Source: a virus
Virus record (IMG/VR): IMGVR_UViG_3300042446_001529
Span: 1-64,000 of that record
Reading direction: 5' to 3' (one strand)
Length of the DNA: 64,000 nt
Shown: positions 1-7,456 of the stretch, one piece after another
How positions within the stretch are numbered: the first letter of the stretch is position 1
How the letters are laid out: each line of letters starts with the position of its first letter
Program-made: the position numbers and the translations under genes
Notes under the pieces: generated by a model
What the model was told of the DNA's origin: nothing
Databases searched by the model: none
The model's input: only the letters and a program-made list of their open reading frames with translations

Positions 1-88
1 CAGCAAGTAAGGCCTTGAGCGTGGCTTCGGAAGCTGCATTTTGAGCTTCAACTTGGCCAATTCCTGGGATGTCGATCATTACTGCCAT
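1..88 (-). CDS. N-terminus of an unidentified (possibly tail) protein, cut by window edge
   Basis: Twenty-nine codons can be read on the minus strand from an ATG at 88 to the window edge, beginning MAVMIDIPGIGQVEA. An AGGAA ribosome-binding sequence lies about 11 bases upstream. The gene diverges from gp26, which places it in the baseplate/tail neighbourhood. Marine T4-like phages often have a large tail or tape-measure protein next to gp26, so that is the first guess, but 29 residues are too few to assign a family. Confidence 0.55.
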   Translation of the reverse strand, partial: MAVMIDIPGIGQVEAQNAASEATLKALLA

Positions 89-116
89 GGCTTATTTTTT
101 CCTGGATAAATGCGCA

Positions 117-124
117 TATAAATA
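117..124 (+). promoter_or_regulatory. T4-type late promoter box TATAAATA
   Basis: This is an exact match to the T4 late promoter octamer, ending 32 bases before the gp26 ATG. Late promoters of this kind are read by RNA polymerase carrying the gp55 sigma factor, which is encoded in this window. It should drive gp26 and the following gp51-like gene late in infection. Confidence 0.75.
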
Positions 125-156
125 CACTTGCGTATTATATATTTACCGGAGATAAA

Positions 157-1020
157 ATGGACCAAATTCCTAATTACAGTCAGCAAAAAAAGAACCCGCT
201 GGCCAGCTTTTATAGACAGCCAAAGATCTATGTCAAACTACCAAGCAAAGGTGAATTCTATCCACCTGGCAGTTTGGATGTCAGTGCCAACGGAGAATAT
301 CCTGTTTATGCAATGACTGCCAAAGATGAACTGCTGTTTAAAACTCCGGATGCGCTGTTAAGCGGACAAAGCACAGTGGAATTGATTAAAAGCTGTATTC
401 CAGCGATAACCAATCCCTGGGCCATGCCAAACATAGATCTAGACTTTGCTTTGATAGCCATACGCATTGCTACCTACGGTGACAAGATGGAAGTGGGTTG
501 TAACTGTCCTCACTGCGAAGCTGAAAACAGCTACGACATCGATCTCACTGCTTGGTTTGGTGTGTTCAACAATTTCCATTATGAAAAAGATATACCGATA
601 GATCAACTAACAGTTCATGTGCGCCCGTATACCTACAAAGAAGTTACAAAAACTGCAATCCAGACCATGGAGCAGCAGAGAATATTTCAGATCATCAATG
701 ATGACACTCTCACAGACGAAGTCAAACTAGAAAGATTTGGTGTGAGTTTTATCAAACTCACAGAACTCACCGTGGATATCATTGCAGACTGTATCACTGC
801 CATAGATGCTCCAGAAGGCACAGTCACTGATCAAGCTATGATCAAAGAGTTTATTGCAAACTGTGCCAAAGATGTATTTGAAAAAATACAGAACCATGTG
901 ATACAGATGAAAGACAATATTCAGTTTGAAGCACAAAACGTTACCTGTGGAGAATGTAATAAGTCATTTAGCTTGCCTATTACAATGGATCAGGCAAATT
1001 TTTTCGCCGTAAAATCTTAA
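157..1020 (+). CDS. 26: Baseplate hub assembly protein gp26-like (T4 baseplate family)
   Basis: This 287-residue protein resembles the T4 gp26-type baseplate hub family that marine T4-like phages carry next to the gp51 gene. Features seen are an N-terminal segment rich in Pro and Lys (about residues 1-40), a CxxC pair around residue 115 (CNCPHC), and a second CxxC near the C-terminus (CGECNKSF). Together the pairs could form a zinc site. Acidic helical sequence fills the middle. The start is supported by CGGAGA a few bases upstream and by a late promoter at 117-124. In T4, gp26 acts in hub assembly in the cytoplasm. The family call is by resemblance to remembered homologues; the zinc site is inferred. 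Confidence 0.8.
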   Translation: MDQIPNYSQQKKNPLASFYRQPKIYVKLPSKGEFYPPGSLDVSANGEYPVYAMTAKDELLFKTPDALLSGQSTVELIKSCIPAITNPWAMPNIDLDFALIAIRIATYGDKMEVGCNCPHCEAENSYDIDLTAWFGVFNNFHYEKDIPIDQLTVHVRPYTYKEVTKTAIQTMEQQRIFQIINDDTLTDEVKLERFGVSFIKLTELTVDIIADCITAIDAPEGTVTDQAMIKEFIANCAKDVFEKIQNHVIQMKDNIQFEAQNVTCGECNKSFSLPITMDQANFFAVKS

Positions 1021-1028
1021 CGCTGTCC

Positions 1029-1232
1029 TTGCCGGAGATTTTACGAGAATCTGATCGCTTAGACAAAGAAGGCAAGGATCTCAAAAAAGAATGCATGAAA
1101 CTGTGTTGGTATATGCGTGGACTAAGTTTTGCTGAAGTCATGCACATGAGCTGGGACGAGCGAGAAATAATTGCAGAGATTGTTAAAGAAAATCTCGAAA
1201 CTACAAGAAAAACAGGACTGCCTTTCTTTTAG
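1029..1232 (+). CDS. 51: gp51-like baseplate hub assembly protein (small)
   Basis: This is a 67-residue product starting at a TTG nine bases after the gp26 stop; no ATG is available in this frame upstream of an in-frame stop. It carries a CWYMRGLSFAEVMHMS-type helix followed by an acidic helix and ends KTGLPFF, a tail shared with small proteins that follow gp26 in marine T4-like phages. By position it is the gp51-type hub assembly factor, expected to act with gp26. Its last bases overlap the stop of the convergent minus-strand gene by three bases. A CTG six bases further upstream is another possible start. Confidence 0.6.
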   Translation: MPEILRESDRLDKEGKDLKKECMKLCWYMRGLSFAEVMHMSWDEREIIAEIVKENLETTRKTGLPFF

Positions 1233-1654
1233 AGTGTGTTTCTATAAGACTTTAGAGCAAATAAGTCTTGACTGTCAAGAGGACTGCCTCGCAGCACTTT
1301 GTCAACAGTAGCACCTACTTCTTCATCGCTGATATCTGCACGATGAATTCTTAATTTCTGTAGGCCTGCTGTGTCCAACGGCTTACCGGACATGGCTTGA
1401 TCAATCAGGGTCTTAAGTTCGTTATTATCGGTGGGTGCTGAATCAGATTTAGTTTTAGATGATTTAGTACCACTAGGTTCAAACCATCTAGACGGAGTCA
1501 ATAGCTTATCCATCTTGTCTGCACCTTTGTCATACTGTATCTTGGCGTTGGTGCCGTCTAGCCATTTACTAGGACTTAATACTTTGTCCATCTTGGACTT
1601 GCCTTTCTCGTAGGCCACTGGTCCGACTTCTACTACAATGTCACGTATTTTCAT
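1229..1654 (-). CDS. Putative internal head or structural protein with capsid-targeting-like leader
   Basis: This 141-residue protein of unknown family begins MKIRDIVVE, which lines up residue by residue with the MRINELLTE start of the gene before it. T4 internal head proteins carry a short N-terminal capsid-targeting peptide ending in Glu that the prohead protease removes, so both products may be packaged in the head; this is inference. Two copies of a KxxKMDKxLxPSxW motif occur near residues 17-31 and 43-57. A Lys/Ser/Thr-rich linker and an acidic, helical C-terminal half (about 78-141) follow. The ATG overlaps the upstream stop in an ATGA arrangement, suggesting coupled translation from the late promoter at 2579-2586. 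Confidence 0.6.
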   Translation of the reverse strand: MKIRDIVVEVGPVAYEKGKSKMDKVLSPSKWLDGTNAKIQYDKGADKMDKLLTPSRWFEPSGTKSSKTKSDSAPTDNNELKTLIDQAMSGKPLDTAGLQKLRIHRADISDEEVGATVDKVLRGSPLDSQDLFALKSYRNTL

Positions 1655-2550
1655 TTTCTAAACACGCTGATAGTGCCCTTTGATAATCCAGTTTCAAATA
1701 TTTTCTGCTTGTGCATTTCCACACGAGCTGCTAATGCTTCTGACAATGCATTTCCGTAATTGATCTTACTGGCGTTTTGTTGAGATAATTGATTTGCCAT
1801 ATTACCCATCACTGCATTGCCAACTTTGGATTGTTTGGCAGCTGCTGCTCTAGTTTCACGTCTACGTACGGCACTTGGTGTCATACTTGGACCAGCGCCT
1901 TTTACTCTACCACCTCTTTTCTTAGTTTGCTGTTGATTGGAATTGTCAGCTGGTAATGTTGTTGGTTCAGGTGCTGCTGTTGTTGCCGCAGCTGGCTCTA
2001 CTGCTGTTGTTGGTTCAGGTGCTGCTGTTGTTGCCGCAGCCGGCTCTACTGCTGTTGTTGGTTCAGGTGCTGCTGTTGTTGCCGGTGGTGCTTTAGGTAC
2101 AGGAGCTGCTACTGATTTCTGCAGCAATTGCAAAATTCGTTGCTTGCCTTTTTTATCTAATTTGTTTACGTTGGCTTTAACCTGTGCGTACACAGTTTGA
2201 TTGGCTTTTTCTTGTGACTGAGCTTGCTGTTTATCTACAACTGCTGTGGTTTTTGCTAGCGCCGAGCCAGCAGGTCCTTGTGCATTGATATCCTGTGCTG
2301 TTGGAGGAGGTGTAGAAGGAGCAGGGTCAGTATAGCCAGGCTGTCCTGCATTAGGATCAGGATCATCACCTACCACAGCTTTGCCGGTCTGATACCCTTT
2401 CTTAAGAGCACGTCCAGCACCTACTACACCGCCAGCTACAGCTCCTACGCCTTTAGCAACACCACCTACAAATTTGCCTATTCCACGGCTTATTGGCCCT
2501 TCGTCTAGCTGTTCAAGTTGTGATTCAGTTAATAGTTCGTTAATTCTCAT
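1651..2550 (-). CDS. Low-complexity putative internal head or structural protein with Pro/Ala/Thr repeats
   Basis: This 299-residue protein matches no family I recognise. It starts MRINELLTE, with a Leu-Thr-Glu that fits the (L/I)xE cleavage rule of T4-type prohead proteases. Next come a Gly/Ala/Val-rich stretch (about 20-52), a Pro-rich linker, a helical Gln/Lys segment, and a tandem Ala/Pro/Glu/Thr repeat of 16 residues per unit encoded by 48-base units. The C-terminal half is strongly basic (KKRGGRVKG, RRRETRAAAAK), which would suit DNA binding inside a capsid. A late-type octamer lies 28 bases before the start. It is probably co-expressed with the following gene. Function is inferred only from composition, leader and promoter. 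Confidence 0.6.
   Translation of the reverse strand: MRINELLTESQLEQLDEGPISRGIGKFVGGVAKGVGAVAGGVVGAGRALKKGYQTGKAVVGDDPDPNAGQPGYTDPAPSTPPPTAQDINAQGPAGSALAKTTAVVDKQQAQSQEKANQTVYAQVKANVNKLDKKGKQRILQLLQKSVAAPVPKAPPATTAAPEPTTAVEPAAATTAAPEPTTAVEPAAATTAAPEPTTLPADNSNQQQTKKRGGRVKGAGPSMTPSAVRRRETRAAAAKQSKVGNAVMGNMANQLSQQNASKINYGNALSEALAARVEMHKQKIFETGLSKGTISVFRK
1961..2082 (-). repeat. 48-bp in-frame tandem repeat (2.5 copies)
   Basis: Two full 48-base units start at 1961 and 2009, and a partial third starts at 2057; they are nearly identical. They encode 16-residue Ala/Pro/Glu/Thr/Val units inside the 299-residue protein. The near identity suggests recent slippage expansion, so copy number may vary between related phages. 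Confidence 0.85.
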
Positions 2551-2578
2551 ATCAAGGCATTCCTATTAGGTATAACTT

Positions 2579-2586
2579 TATTTATT
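2579..2586 (-). promoter_or_regulatory. Late-type promoter box AATAAATA
   Basis: On the minus strand this reads AATAAATA, one base from the T4 late octamer, and ends 28 bases before the ATG of the 299-residue protein. The spacing agrees with the other late boxes in the window. It lies directly after the terminator hairpin at 2587-2608, so it would restart transcription after the gp55-to-nuclease unit ends. Confidence 0.55.
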
Positions 2587-2608
2587 AAAAACGAGCTTTC
2601 GCTCGTTT
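2587..2608 (-). terminator. Rho-independent terminator
   Basis: An eight-base-pair stem (AAACGAGC/GCTCGTTT, 2589-2608) closes a four-base loop (GAAA read on the minus strand). The minus strand continues with a run of five Ts. It is placed to stop minus-strand transcription coming from the gp55/47/46/GIY-YIG block. The other strand has a weaker, interrupted T tract, so termination in both directions is possible. Confidence 0.7.
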
Positions 2609-2610
2609 GC

Positions 2611-3045
2611 GTTTTCGCTTGTCGCTCAACGCCTTTGTCTTCTTTTTAATAATTATTGACATTGTAATTGCGAAGCAATTCAAGTATTATGCAGATTGTT
2701 CAGTCACACTTTGCCCAGGCCGGGCAAAGATAAGAGCATTATGCGAGTTGCACAGTACACTCTAGCGTTACAGCATTACAGAGGCGGTCATCCGGTACCT
2801 CGAGCTGCGTCTTTATACGACGGCGGTGTATACATTTACGCTAACAAATGCACACACGTAGGGTATTTCTCCCTTCTTTTTGCCTTGTTTTTCTTTTCAA
2901 ATAACCAAATCGCAGGTCTTAGTAGCGATCGTCATCCTTTCGGGTAGTGGTTAAGCACCTTTGCGGCAAGGTTTTCCATCCCTGTGTACACGTAGACCAG
3001 GTTTAGAGCGCACGAAATTAAGCCTGCGCTAGCCAAAAAACCGCT
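2611..3045. other. About 435-bp gene-free region with several hairpins, possible structured RNA
   Basis: No convincing protein gene fills this stretch. Stems seen by eye are an AATTGC/GCAATT stem with a three-base loop (2666-2680), a perfect eight-base stem CTTTGCCC/GGGCAAAG with a five-base loop (2709-2729), ACCTT/AAGGT (2957-2972) and AGCGCA/TGCGCT with a 12-base loop (3007-3030). It lies downstream of the GIY-YIG gene and ends at a terminator on the minus strand, so it could be a long 3' untranslated region or a non-coding RNA. A TTGACA on the plus strand (2657-2662) lacks a -10 box at normal spacing. Confidence 0.45.
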
Positions 3046-3480
3046 TTATTTTGCCTGAGATTGTTCTAGTAGACGCTGTCTAAGTATGTTTGAACCGCCG
3101 ACTCTGACGTTTATAATGCCATTATAATAGTCATCAGTTTCTAAAACTCTGCGTTCAAACTGTTCTCTTGCCTCTAAATAACTGAGTTCTGCCTTGGATT
3201 TACAAAGGTAAAGTATTTCTCTTGTGAAGTTTTCCGGACCTAATGATTGGACGTCTGCGTTTAACCTGTCAGATGAACCATAGTATTCTCGCCAATCGCT
3301 TTCTACTACACTTCTTCTTTTGAGTTTTTTGCCTTTGAGTGGGGGTTTAGTGCGTTTGAATTGTGCTAGTTTCTTGCCTATGTACTTCTGTCCGGTAGTT
3401 TTATTCGTGATTATATAAACAAAGCCAATATAGCCTTCTGGTATTTCGTCTATTATTTGATTTTGAAACGTCCATTGCAC
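3046..3480 (-). CDS. GIY-YIG domain nuclease (Seg-like)
   Basis: This 144-residue protein has an N-terminal GIY-YIG core: VYI at residues 21-23 and YIG at 33-35, separated by a Thr-Thr-Gly turn. A YYGSS motif near 75 and a Glu-containing LEAREQFER helix near 125 follow, as expected for the catalytic fold. Stand-alone proteins of this type sit beside gp46/gp47 in many marine T4-like phages and are often labelled Seg-like homing endonucleases, although whether they home is unclear. The start is GTG, 11 bases after the preceding gene stop. Its substrate is unknown. It is the last gene of the minus-strand block that starts with gp55. Confidence 0.75.
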   Translation of the reverse strand: MQWTFQNQIIDEIPEGYIGFVYIITNKTTGQKYIGKKLAQFKRTKPPLKGKKLKRRSVVESDWREYYGSSDRLNADVQSLGPENFTREILYLCKSKAELSYLEAREQFERRVLETDDYYNGIINVRVGGSNILRQRLLEQSQAK

Positions 3481-3491
3481 TCTTTAATTAG

Positions 3492-3710
3492 TTAAAGCTT
3501 CTTGCCTCTCATGCCTTTTCTGGATTCTCGCTGTGCCTTTCGTTTATCTTGTATTTCTACTCTTATGATTGATGCCTGTGTGCGTATTTCTGATAGCCAT
3601 GATCTTGCTTTGATACCTGCTTCGTTGGATTTTTTGTGATGAAATCGATCCTGCCATTTAAAGTATTCTTGAAAGGCATGGATCATACGATCGTGTGCGT
3701 CCGAACTCAT
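3492..3710 (-). CDS. Small basic conserved phage protein
   Basis: A 72-residue, strongly charged protein whose ATG overlaps the gp46 stop, so it is translationally coupled to the recombination nuclease. It is predicted helical, with a His/Lys-rich middle (FHHKKSNEAG) and a basic C-terminus (KRKAQRESRKGMRGKKL) that could touch nucleic acid. No family recognised. Linkage to gp46/gp47 suggests an accessory role in DNA metabolism, but nothing in the sequence shows a reaction. Confidence 0.65.
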   Translation of the reverse strand: MSSDAHDRMIHAFQEYFKWQDRFHHKKSNEAGIKARSWLSEIRTQASIIRVEIQDKRKAQRESRKGMRGKKL

Positions 3711-5485
3711 GCCATAATCTCTATGTCATTGCTATAACTAGTGAATCCATTTTCTTTGATCACTTTCAGCACGTGATTAACACGACTGGTCAAATCATCT
3801 CTATGTGAAATCAAGAACACATTCTTGTCACGCTCACGAGTCATGCGTTTCAACACAGCAATACTGGATTCAACGCCACTAGCATCCATGCCCGAATCCA
3901 CAAGTTCGTCGATAAACAACAAATTAATACTGGTGTATAGATTTTCCCACACATCACGGAACGCCCACGACAAAGATAAGATCAATCTGTTACGTTCTCC
4001 ACGGCTTAGATTGTCAAAATCTAGATCTTGTCCTAGCTGTGTGATAACCACAGTTAAATCATTCTGAAACTCCACGGTGTGAGGCAATCCGATCTTGTCC
4101 AAATAGTAGGTCAAGCGTTGATTCAAGAACGCAAGATTCTGATCTATTATTCGTTTGCGAACAAAACTATCTTTGTTGGTCAATAACTTGTGCAAGAACT
4201 CTTGGTGATCTTTAACACGCACCAACTCGTTGAGTCCGTTCCAATCTATTTCCTGTACGGCTGTTTCTTTGAGTTCAACGATCTGATCATCATAGGGATT
4301 TTCTTCTGCTGTCTTGATTGTAATGTCACGTTCTAGGCTGTCTAGAGTATTTTTATGATTCAATGCTGCTTCTAAACTGTCGTAGATCACTGAGGGACAT
4401 GCTCCAAGATCGCCTAGCAGCGATATTGCTTCAGTGATCACACTGAGCTCTTCAAGATGTTCGTTGATAGCGCCACGGCTTTCTTCAATCTGTGCAGACT
4501 TAGCAGACATGATTTCATTATGCTTGGTATCGTGCAGCTCTTGTCCGCAGGTATGACATTTGTGTTCTGTTAGACTGACTAATTCTCGTTCCAGTTTGTC
4601 TAGAATACGCTGTTCTTTTTCCAAAGCTGAAGTTTGTTTAGCACTCAGTGATGCTAGACTTTCGTGTTCTTTTTTGTTTGTATTCCAATCTGCCAAAGCT
4701 CGCTGATTTACTATTTCTTGATCGATGTCAATGTCGCTGAGTCGATCTATGCTTTTAAGCAAATTGGTCAGAGCAGTTTCTTTCTGTTCTTCCCACATGC
4801 GTTGTTTGCGTATCAGCGACTCTATGCTTTGTTGTATTCTTTCGTTACTGGCTTTGACAGTTTCTATTCTTGTGTTTTCTGTTGCAATACTGTCTTTGCT
4901 GATCCTGATTGCATCTTTAAGTGCTTCTGCTTTTTCTGAAAGTATGGTAATGCCCAACAGCTGTTCGATAATAGCACGTTGATCTGCAGCCTTCATGCTC
5001 AAGAACGGTTCTGTGTAGGTGTTTAAAGCAATGAGATGTTTGAACATTTCGTGTTTCATGCCAAACACTTCTTCAATGGCCTTTTGTGTTTCTCTGCTGT
5101 CGCCTTGACTTTCGTCGAGGTCGCTAAGTTCTTGTTCCTGATCATTGATACTGAATCTCAGTAAATTAGGCTTGCGACCTCGCTCAATATGATACTTGAC
5201 ACCATCTTTTTCAAAAGTCACTGTACACAGCATGCCTTTACAGTTGATCTTGTTAATAAGATTGTCACGCTTGATGTTGGTTAAAGCCTGGCCATAGATA
5301 GCATAGCTCAATCCGTTGATGATAGTGGTCTTACCTGTGCCGTTTCTAGCACCCGAGTCATCGCCACCTAGGTCCAAGTTTTCACCTAAGACCAAAGTAA
5401 GTTGTCCGCGATCAAAATCTATGGCCTGGGTCTGATTGCCCACGCTCATGAAGTTGCGTACTGTGAGATTGTTGATTTTAATCAT
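3707..5485 (-). CDS. 46: gp46 recombination endonuclease subunit (SbcC/Rad50-like ATPase)
   Basis: The 592-residue protein has the Rad50/SbcC plan. The Walker A loop GARNGTGKTT is at residues 45-54, followed by a long coiled coil, a zinc-hook CHTC near residue 310, a second coiled coil, the ABC signature LSRGERNRL and a Walker B stretch ending in LLFIDELVDSG near the C-terminus. With gp47 it forms the ATP-driven nuclease that resects double-strand ends and supports recombination-dependent replication and host DNA breakdown in T4. Length is close to T4 gp46 (560). The start overlaps the gp47 stop by four bases and the next gene overlaps its stop, so the three are coupled. Confidence 0.97.
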   Translation of the reverse strand: MIKINNLTVRNFMSVGNQTQAIDFDRGQLTLVLGENLDLGGDDSGARNGTGKTTIINGLSYAIYGQALTNIKRDNLINKINCKGMLCTVTFEKDGVKYHIERGRKPNLLRFSINDQEQELSDLDESQGDSRETQKAIEEVFGMKHEMFKHLIALNTYTEPFLSMKAADQRAIIEQLLGITILSEKAEALKDAIRISKDSIATENTRIETVKASNERIQQSIESLIRKQRMWEEQKETALTNLLKSIDRLSDIDIDQEIVNQRALADWNTNKKEHESLASLSAKQTSALEKEQRILDKLERELVSLTEHKCHTCGQELHDTKHNEIMSAKSAQIEESRGAINEHLEELSVITEAISLLGDLGACPSVIYDSLEAALNHKNTLDSLERDITIKTAEENPYDDQIVELKETAVQEIDWNGLNELVRVKDHQEFLHKLLTNKDSFVRKRIIDQNLAFLNQRLTYYLDKIGLPHTVEFQNDLTVVITQLGQDLDFDNLSRGERNRLILSLSWAFRDVWENLYTSINLLFIDELVDSGMDASGVESSIAVLKRMTRERDKNVFLISHRDDLTSRVNHVLKVIKENGFTSYSNDIEIMA

Positions 5486-6492
5486 AGTTCGTTATAGATG
5501 TCCAACAGTAGTTTTTTGTCATAGGTATCGCTGTCTATGTTATTGATCTGATTCATCACAATGGTATCCACTGATTCGAATGTGATGTCTATGGGATTAA
5601 CAGCACTTTCTACTTCTACCTTTTCTGGAATCAGCATGAGTTCACGCAGTTTATACTGCGGCATAAACTGTTCTTTGATGAAGTTTGCTTCTTCAAAGGT
5701 TATAGGCAAGTCAATGGTCACACGACAATGCATCTTTTCACGCAGCAACTTGTCTGGAGTGTCGATGATCTGACTCAGCTTATAGGTTCTATATATAGGT
5801 TGATCAGGCCAAGAATGGTATTCGGGCTTGCCGCCCCAATCCATGATCATCATGCCACGATCATCATCACCTGCATCTGCATAGTTATGCGGAAATGCAT
5901 TGCCTATGTAAACCACATTGCCTTTTTGTTGCCGCTTGTGAAAGTGTCCAGTAAACACCAATTCTTGATGCTGAAAATGTCCAGTCTGCAACTGACCGTG
6001 ATCAGGCATCTGCACCATAGCATTCATGTAAAAATGCGGCAGTTCAAGATGACCGAATATGTATCTACTTTTCAGTTGTTTTACCGTGGTCCATTCGTCA
6101 CCTATCAGCCAAGGCATGATAGTGACATCGCCTTCTGTGTGTAATTCACGTATGGGCACAATGTTAGGAAACAACCTCATAAACTCTACAGAGTTAATTT
6201 CACGCTTGTCTTTGTAGAATAAATCGTGATTGCCCAGAATGAAATAGACTTTTTCAAAGCTCTGACTGAGTTTTTCTAAGTTACTCACAGTATAATTCAT
6301 AGTGCTGACATCAGTGGTACTGCGATTATGATGCCAGTCACCTAGAAATATAGCTGTTTCGCAGCCTTGTGCTCGAGCTGTGTCACAGAACCAAGACACG
6401 AAATCTTCGCAGTCTTGATTGTGTGTACGACTTCCGGATTTTAATCCAAAGTGTATGTCAGTGAAGCATGCAACTTTCTTAAAGAGATTCAT
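5482..6492 (-). CDS. 47: gp47 recombination endonuclease subunit (SbcD/Mre11-like)
   Basis: The 336-residue protein carries the calcineurin-like phosphoesterase metal ligands in order: DIH (12-14), GDWHHN (51-56), GNHD (87-90) and a late GHFH within FTGHFHKRQ. It is the Mn-dependent nuclease partner of gp46. Length equals the family norm (T4 gp47 is 339). No Shine-Dalgarno sequence precedes the ATG; instead a near-consensus sigma70 promoter has its -10 box six bases upstream, suggesting a leaderless early transcript. The gene follows gp55 with a gap of 37 bases that contains this promoter. Confidence 0.97.
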   Translation of the reverse strand: MNLFKKVACFTDIHFGLKSGSRTHNQDCEDFVSWFCDTARAQGCETAIFLGDWHHNRSTTDVSTMNYTVSNLEKLSQSFEKVYFILGNHDLFYKDKREINSVEFMRLFPNIVPIRELHTEGDVTIMPWLIGDEWTTVKQLKSRYIFGHLELPHFYMNAMVQMPDHGQLQTGHFQHQELVFTGHFHKRQQKGNVVYIGNAFPHNYADAGDDDRGMMIMDWGGKPEYHSWPDQPIYRTYKLSQIIDTPDKLLREKMHCRVTIDLPITFEEANFIKEQFMPQYKLRELMLIPEKVEVESAVNPIDITFESVDTIVMNQINNIDSDTYDKKLLLDIYNEL

Positions 6493-6498
6493 AGATTA

Positions 6499-6527
6499 AT
6501 TATAACAGAATGTAAATGTAAGGTCAA
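6499..6527 (-). promoter_or_regulatory. Sigma70-type promoter for gp47-gp46
   Basis: On the minus strand TTGACC (6527-6522), a 17-base spacer and TATAAT (6504-6499) form a near-perfect host-type promoter. Six bases separate the -10 box from the gp47 ATG, so transcription would begin at or beside the start codon. It allows early expression of the recombination nuclease independent of late sigma gp55. Confidence 0.75.
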
Positions 6528-6529
6528 GT

Positions 6530-7372
6530 TCAATCTAAACTATCTGTGATAGTGACTGGGCCAGGAGCGTTTTTACCACCATTGGCACTGTTTTGGCGTG
6601 TCCATGAAGGATTCATACCATTCATTTCGAGAATGTCGTCTCGAATGTTTTGATTGCGCTTCTCCAGGTTGATAATTCTAACGAATGAATTAGTGACAGC
6701 AGCAGTATAGTAAGCAAAAGGATTATCAGATTTACTTTCATCGAATTGGAGTCCTATTTGAGTTAGTTGAAGAATGGCTTGACCTTTCATTTCATCATTG
6801 TATGTGTAGCCCCTGACGTTGCCTCTAGTGGCATATCTCTCACAGAGCTTGATAAACATGCGAGCTAGGTCGTTGGTCATTTGCCCGTGATCTTTGGAAA
6901 ACTCTCCACGATCTAGATCTCCTTTCCAATGACTTTTGCCCACACAGATCAAGTTGTCGTTGTCGTCATATTTCCAATGCTGAAAAGGCGGGAAGTTTAC
7001 TTTATCATGACTGTCAGCAGTGTTTTTAAGAGTTTTCTTACGGCCCGGCGCTAATGGTATGTGTGTAAAGGTCATCACACGAAAAACTAGATCTTGTTTC
7101 TTCACTTTGCGATAGTCTACTTCAAATTCTTTTGCAGGCATTTTTTTACCAGCTGCGGTCACAGCTGCTTCGTGCGCAGCTTTGGACATTTTAGATGCCC
7201 TATTTCGTTTGGCTTCTGCAATAGTTCGGATGTTCAGTTTGTCTAAGGTAGTAACGATTAGATCGTATTCTCCGTATGCAGGATCTGTGAAACTACTGTA
7301 GGTATTTTTGCTTAGATGTATTTCTCTTAGTAAATCTTTGTTGGTTAGATACTTAATTTTAGGCACAATCAT
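6530..7372 (-). CDS. 55: gp55 late-transcription sigma factor
   Basis: The 280-residue protein matches the T4-like late sigma factor gp55, longer than the 185 residues of T4 gp55. The recognisable core lies at about residues 165-245: an MTNDLARMFIKLCERYATRG helix, a YTYNDEMKGQAILQL segment and a FAYYTAAVTNSFVRIIN segment, the sigma region 2-like part that binds polymerase and melts the late octamer. The N-terminal half contains an SKAAHEAAVTAAGKK segment and basic stretches that are probably family-specific. A CGGAG lies 11 bases before the ATG. The TATAAATA-like boxes across this window are its expected targets. Confidence 0.92.
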   Translation of the reverse strand: MIVPKIKYLTNKDLLREIHLSKNTYSSFTDPAYGEYDLIVTTLDKLNIRTIAEAKRNRASKMSKAAHEAAVTAAGKKMPAKEFEVDYRKVKKQDLVFRVMTFTHIPLAPGRKKTLKNTADSHDKVNFPPFQHWKYDDNDNLICVGKSHWKGDLDRGEFSKDHGQMTNDLARMFIKLCERYATRGNVRGYTYNDEMKGQAILQLTQIGLQFDESKSDNPFAYYTAAVTNSFVRIINLEKRNQNIRDDILEMNGMNPSWTRQNSANGGKNAPGPVTITDSLD

Positions 7373-7420
7373 TAGTTAGAATTCTCCGTTATATGTTATA
7401 TAATAGCACATTTTTATCAT

Positions 7421-7428
7421 AATAAATA
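7421..7428 (+). promoter_or_regulatory. Late-type promoter box AATAAATA
   Basis: The box differs from the T4 late octamer at one base and ends 28 bases before the gp48 ATG, matching the spacing at other sites. It would drive the baseplate operon that runs to about 30.7 kb. It lies in the 84-base divergent gap between gp55 and gp48. Confidence 0.55.
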
Positions 7429-7456
7429 GTCTATATGACAAGGAAATCTGCTCAAA

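Noticed and set aside
2657-2687. TTGACA followed by TATTAT as a plus-strand sigma70 promoter
   Set aside because: The spacing is 23 bases, too long, and a hairpin lies between the boxes.
2696-2947. Plus-strand open frame of 83 codons (68 from ATG 2741) with a hydrophobic stretch
   Set aside because: It starts with a weak ribosome site, lies in a hairpin-rich region among minus-strand genes, and its composition does not resemble neighbouring proteins. A small membrane protein cannot be fully excluded.
2925-3000. Possible tRNA gene (D-arm-like GGTAGTGGTTAAGCACC and an anticodon-like stem)
   Set aside because: The stem at 2957-2972 has a six-base loop rather than seven, and no T-arm GGTTCGA pattern or acceptor stem could be paired.
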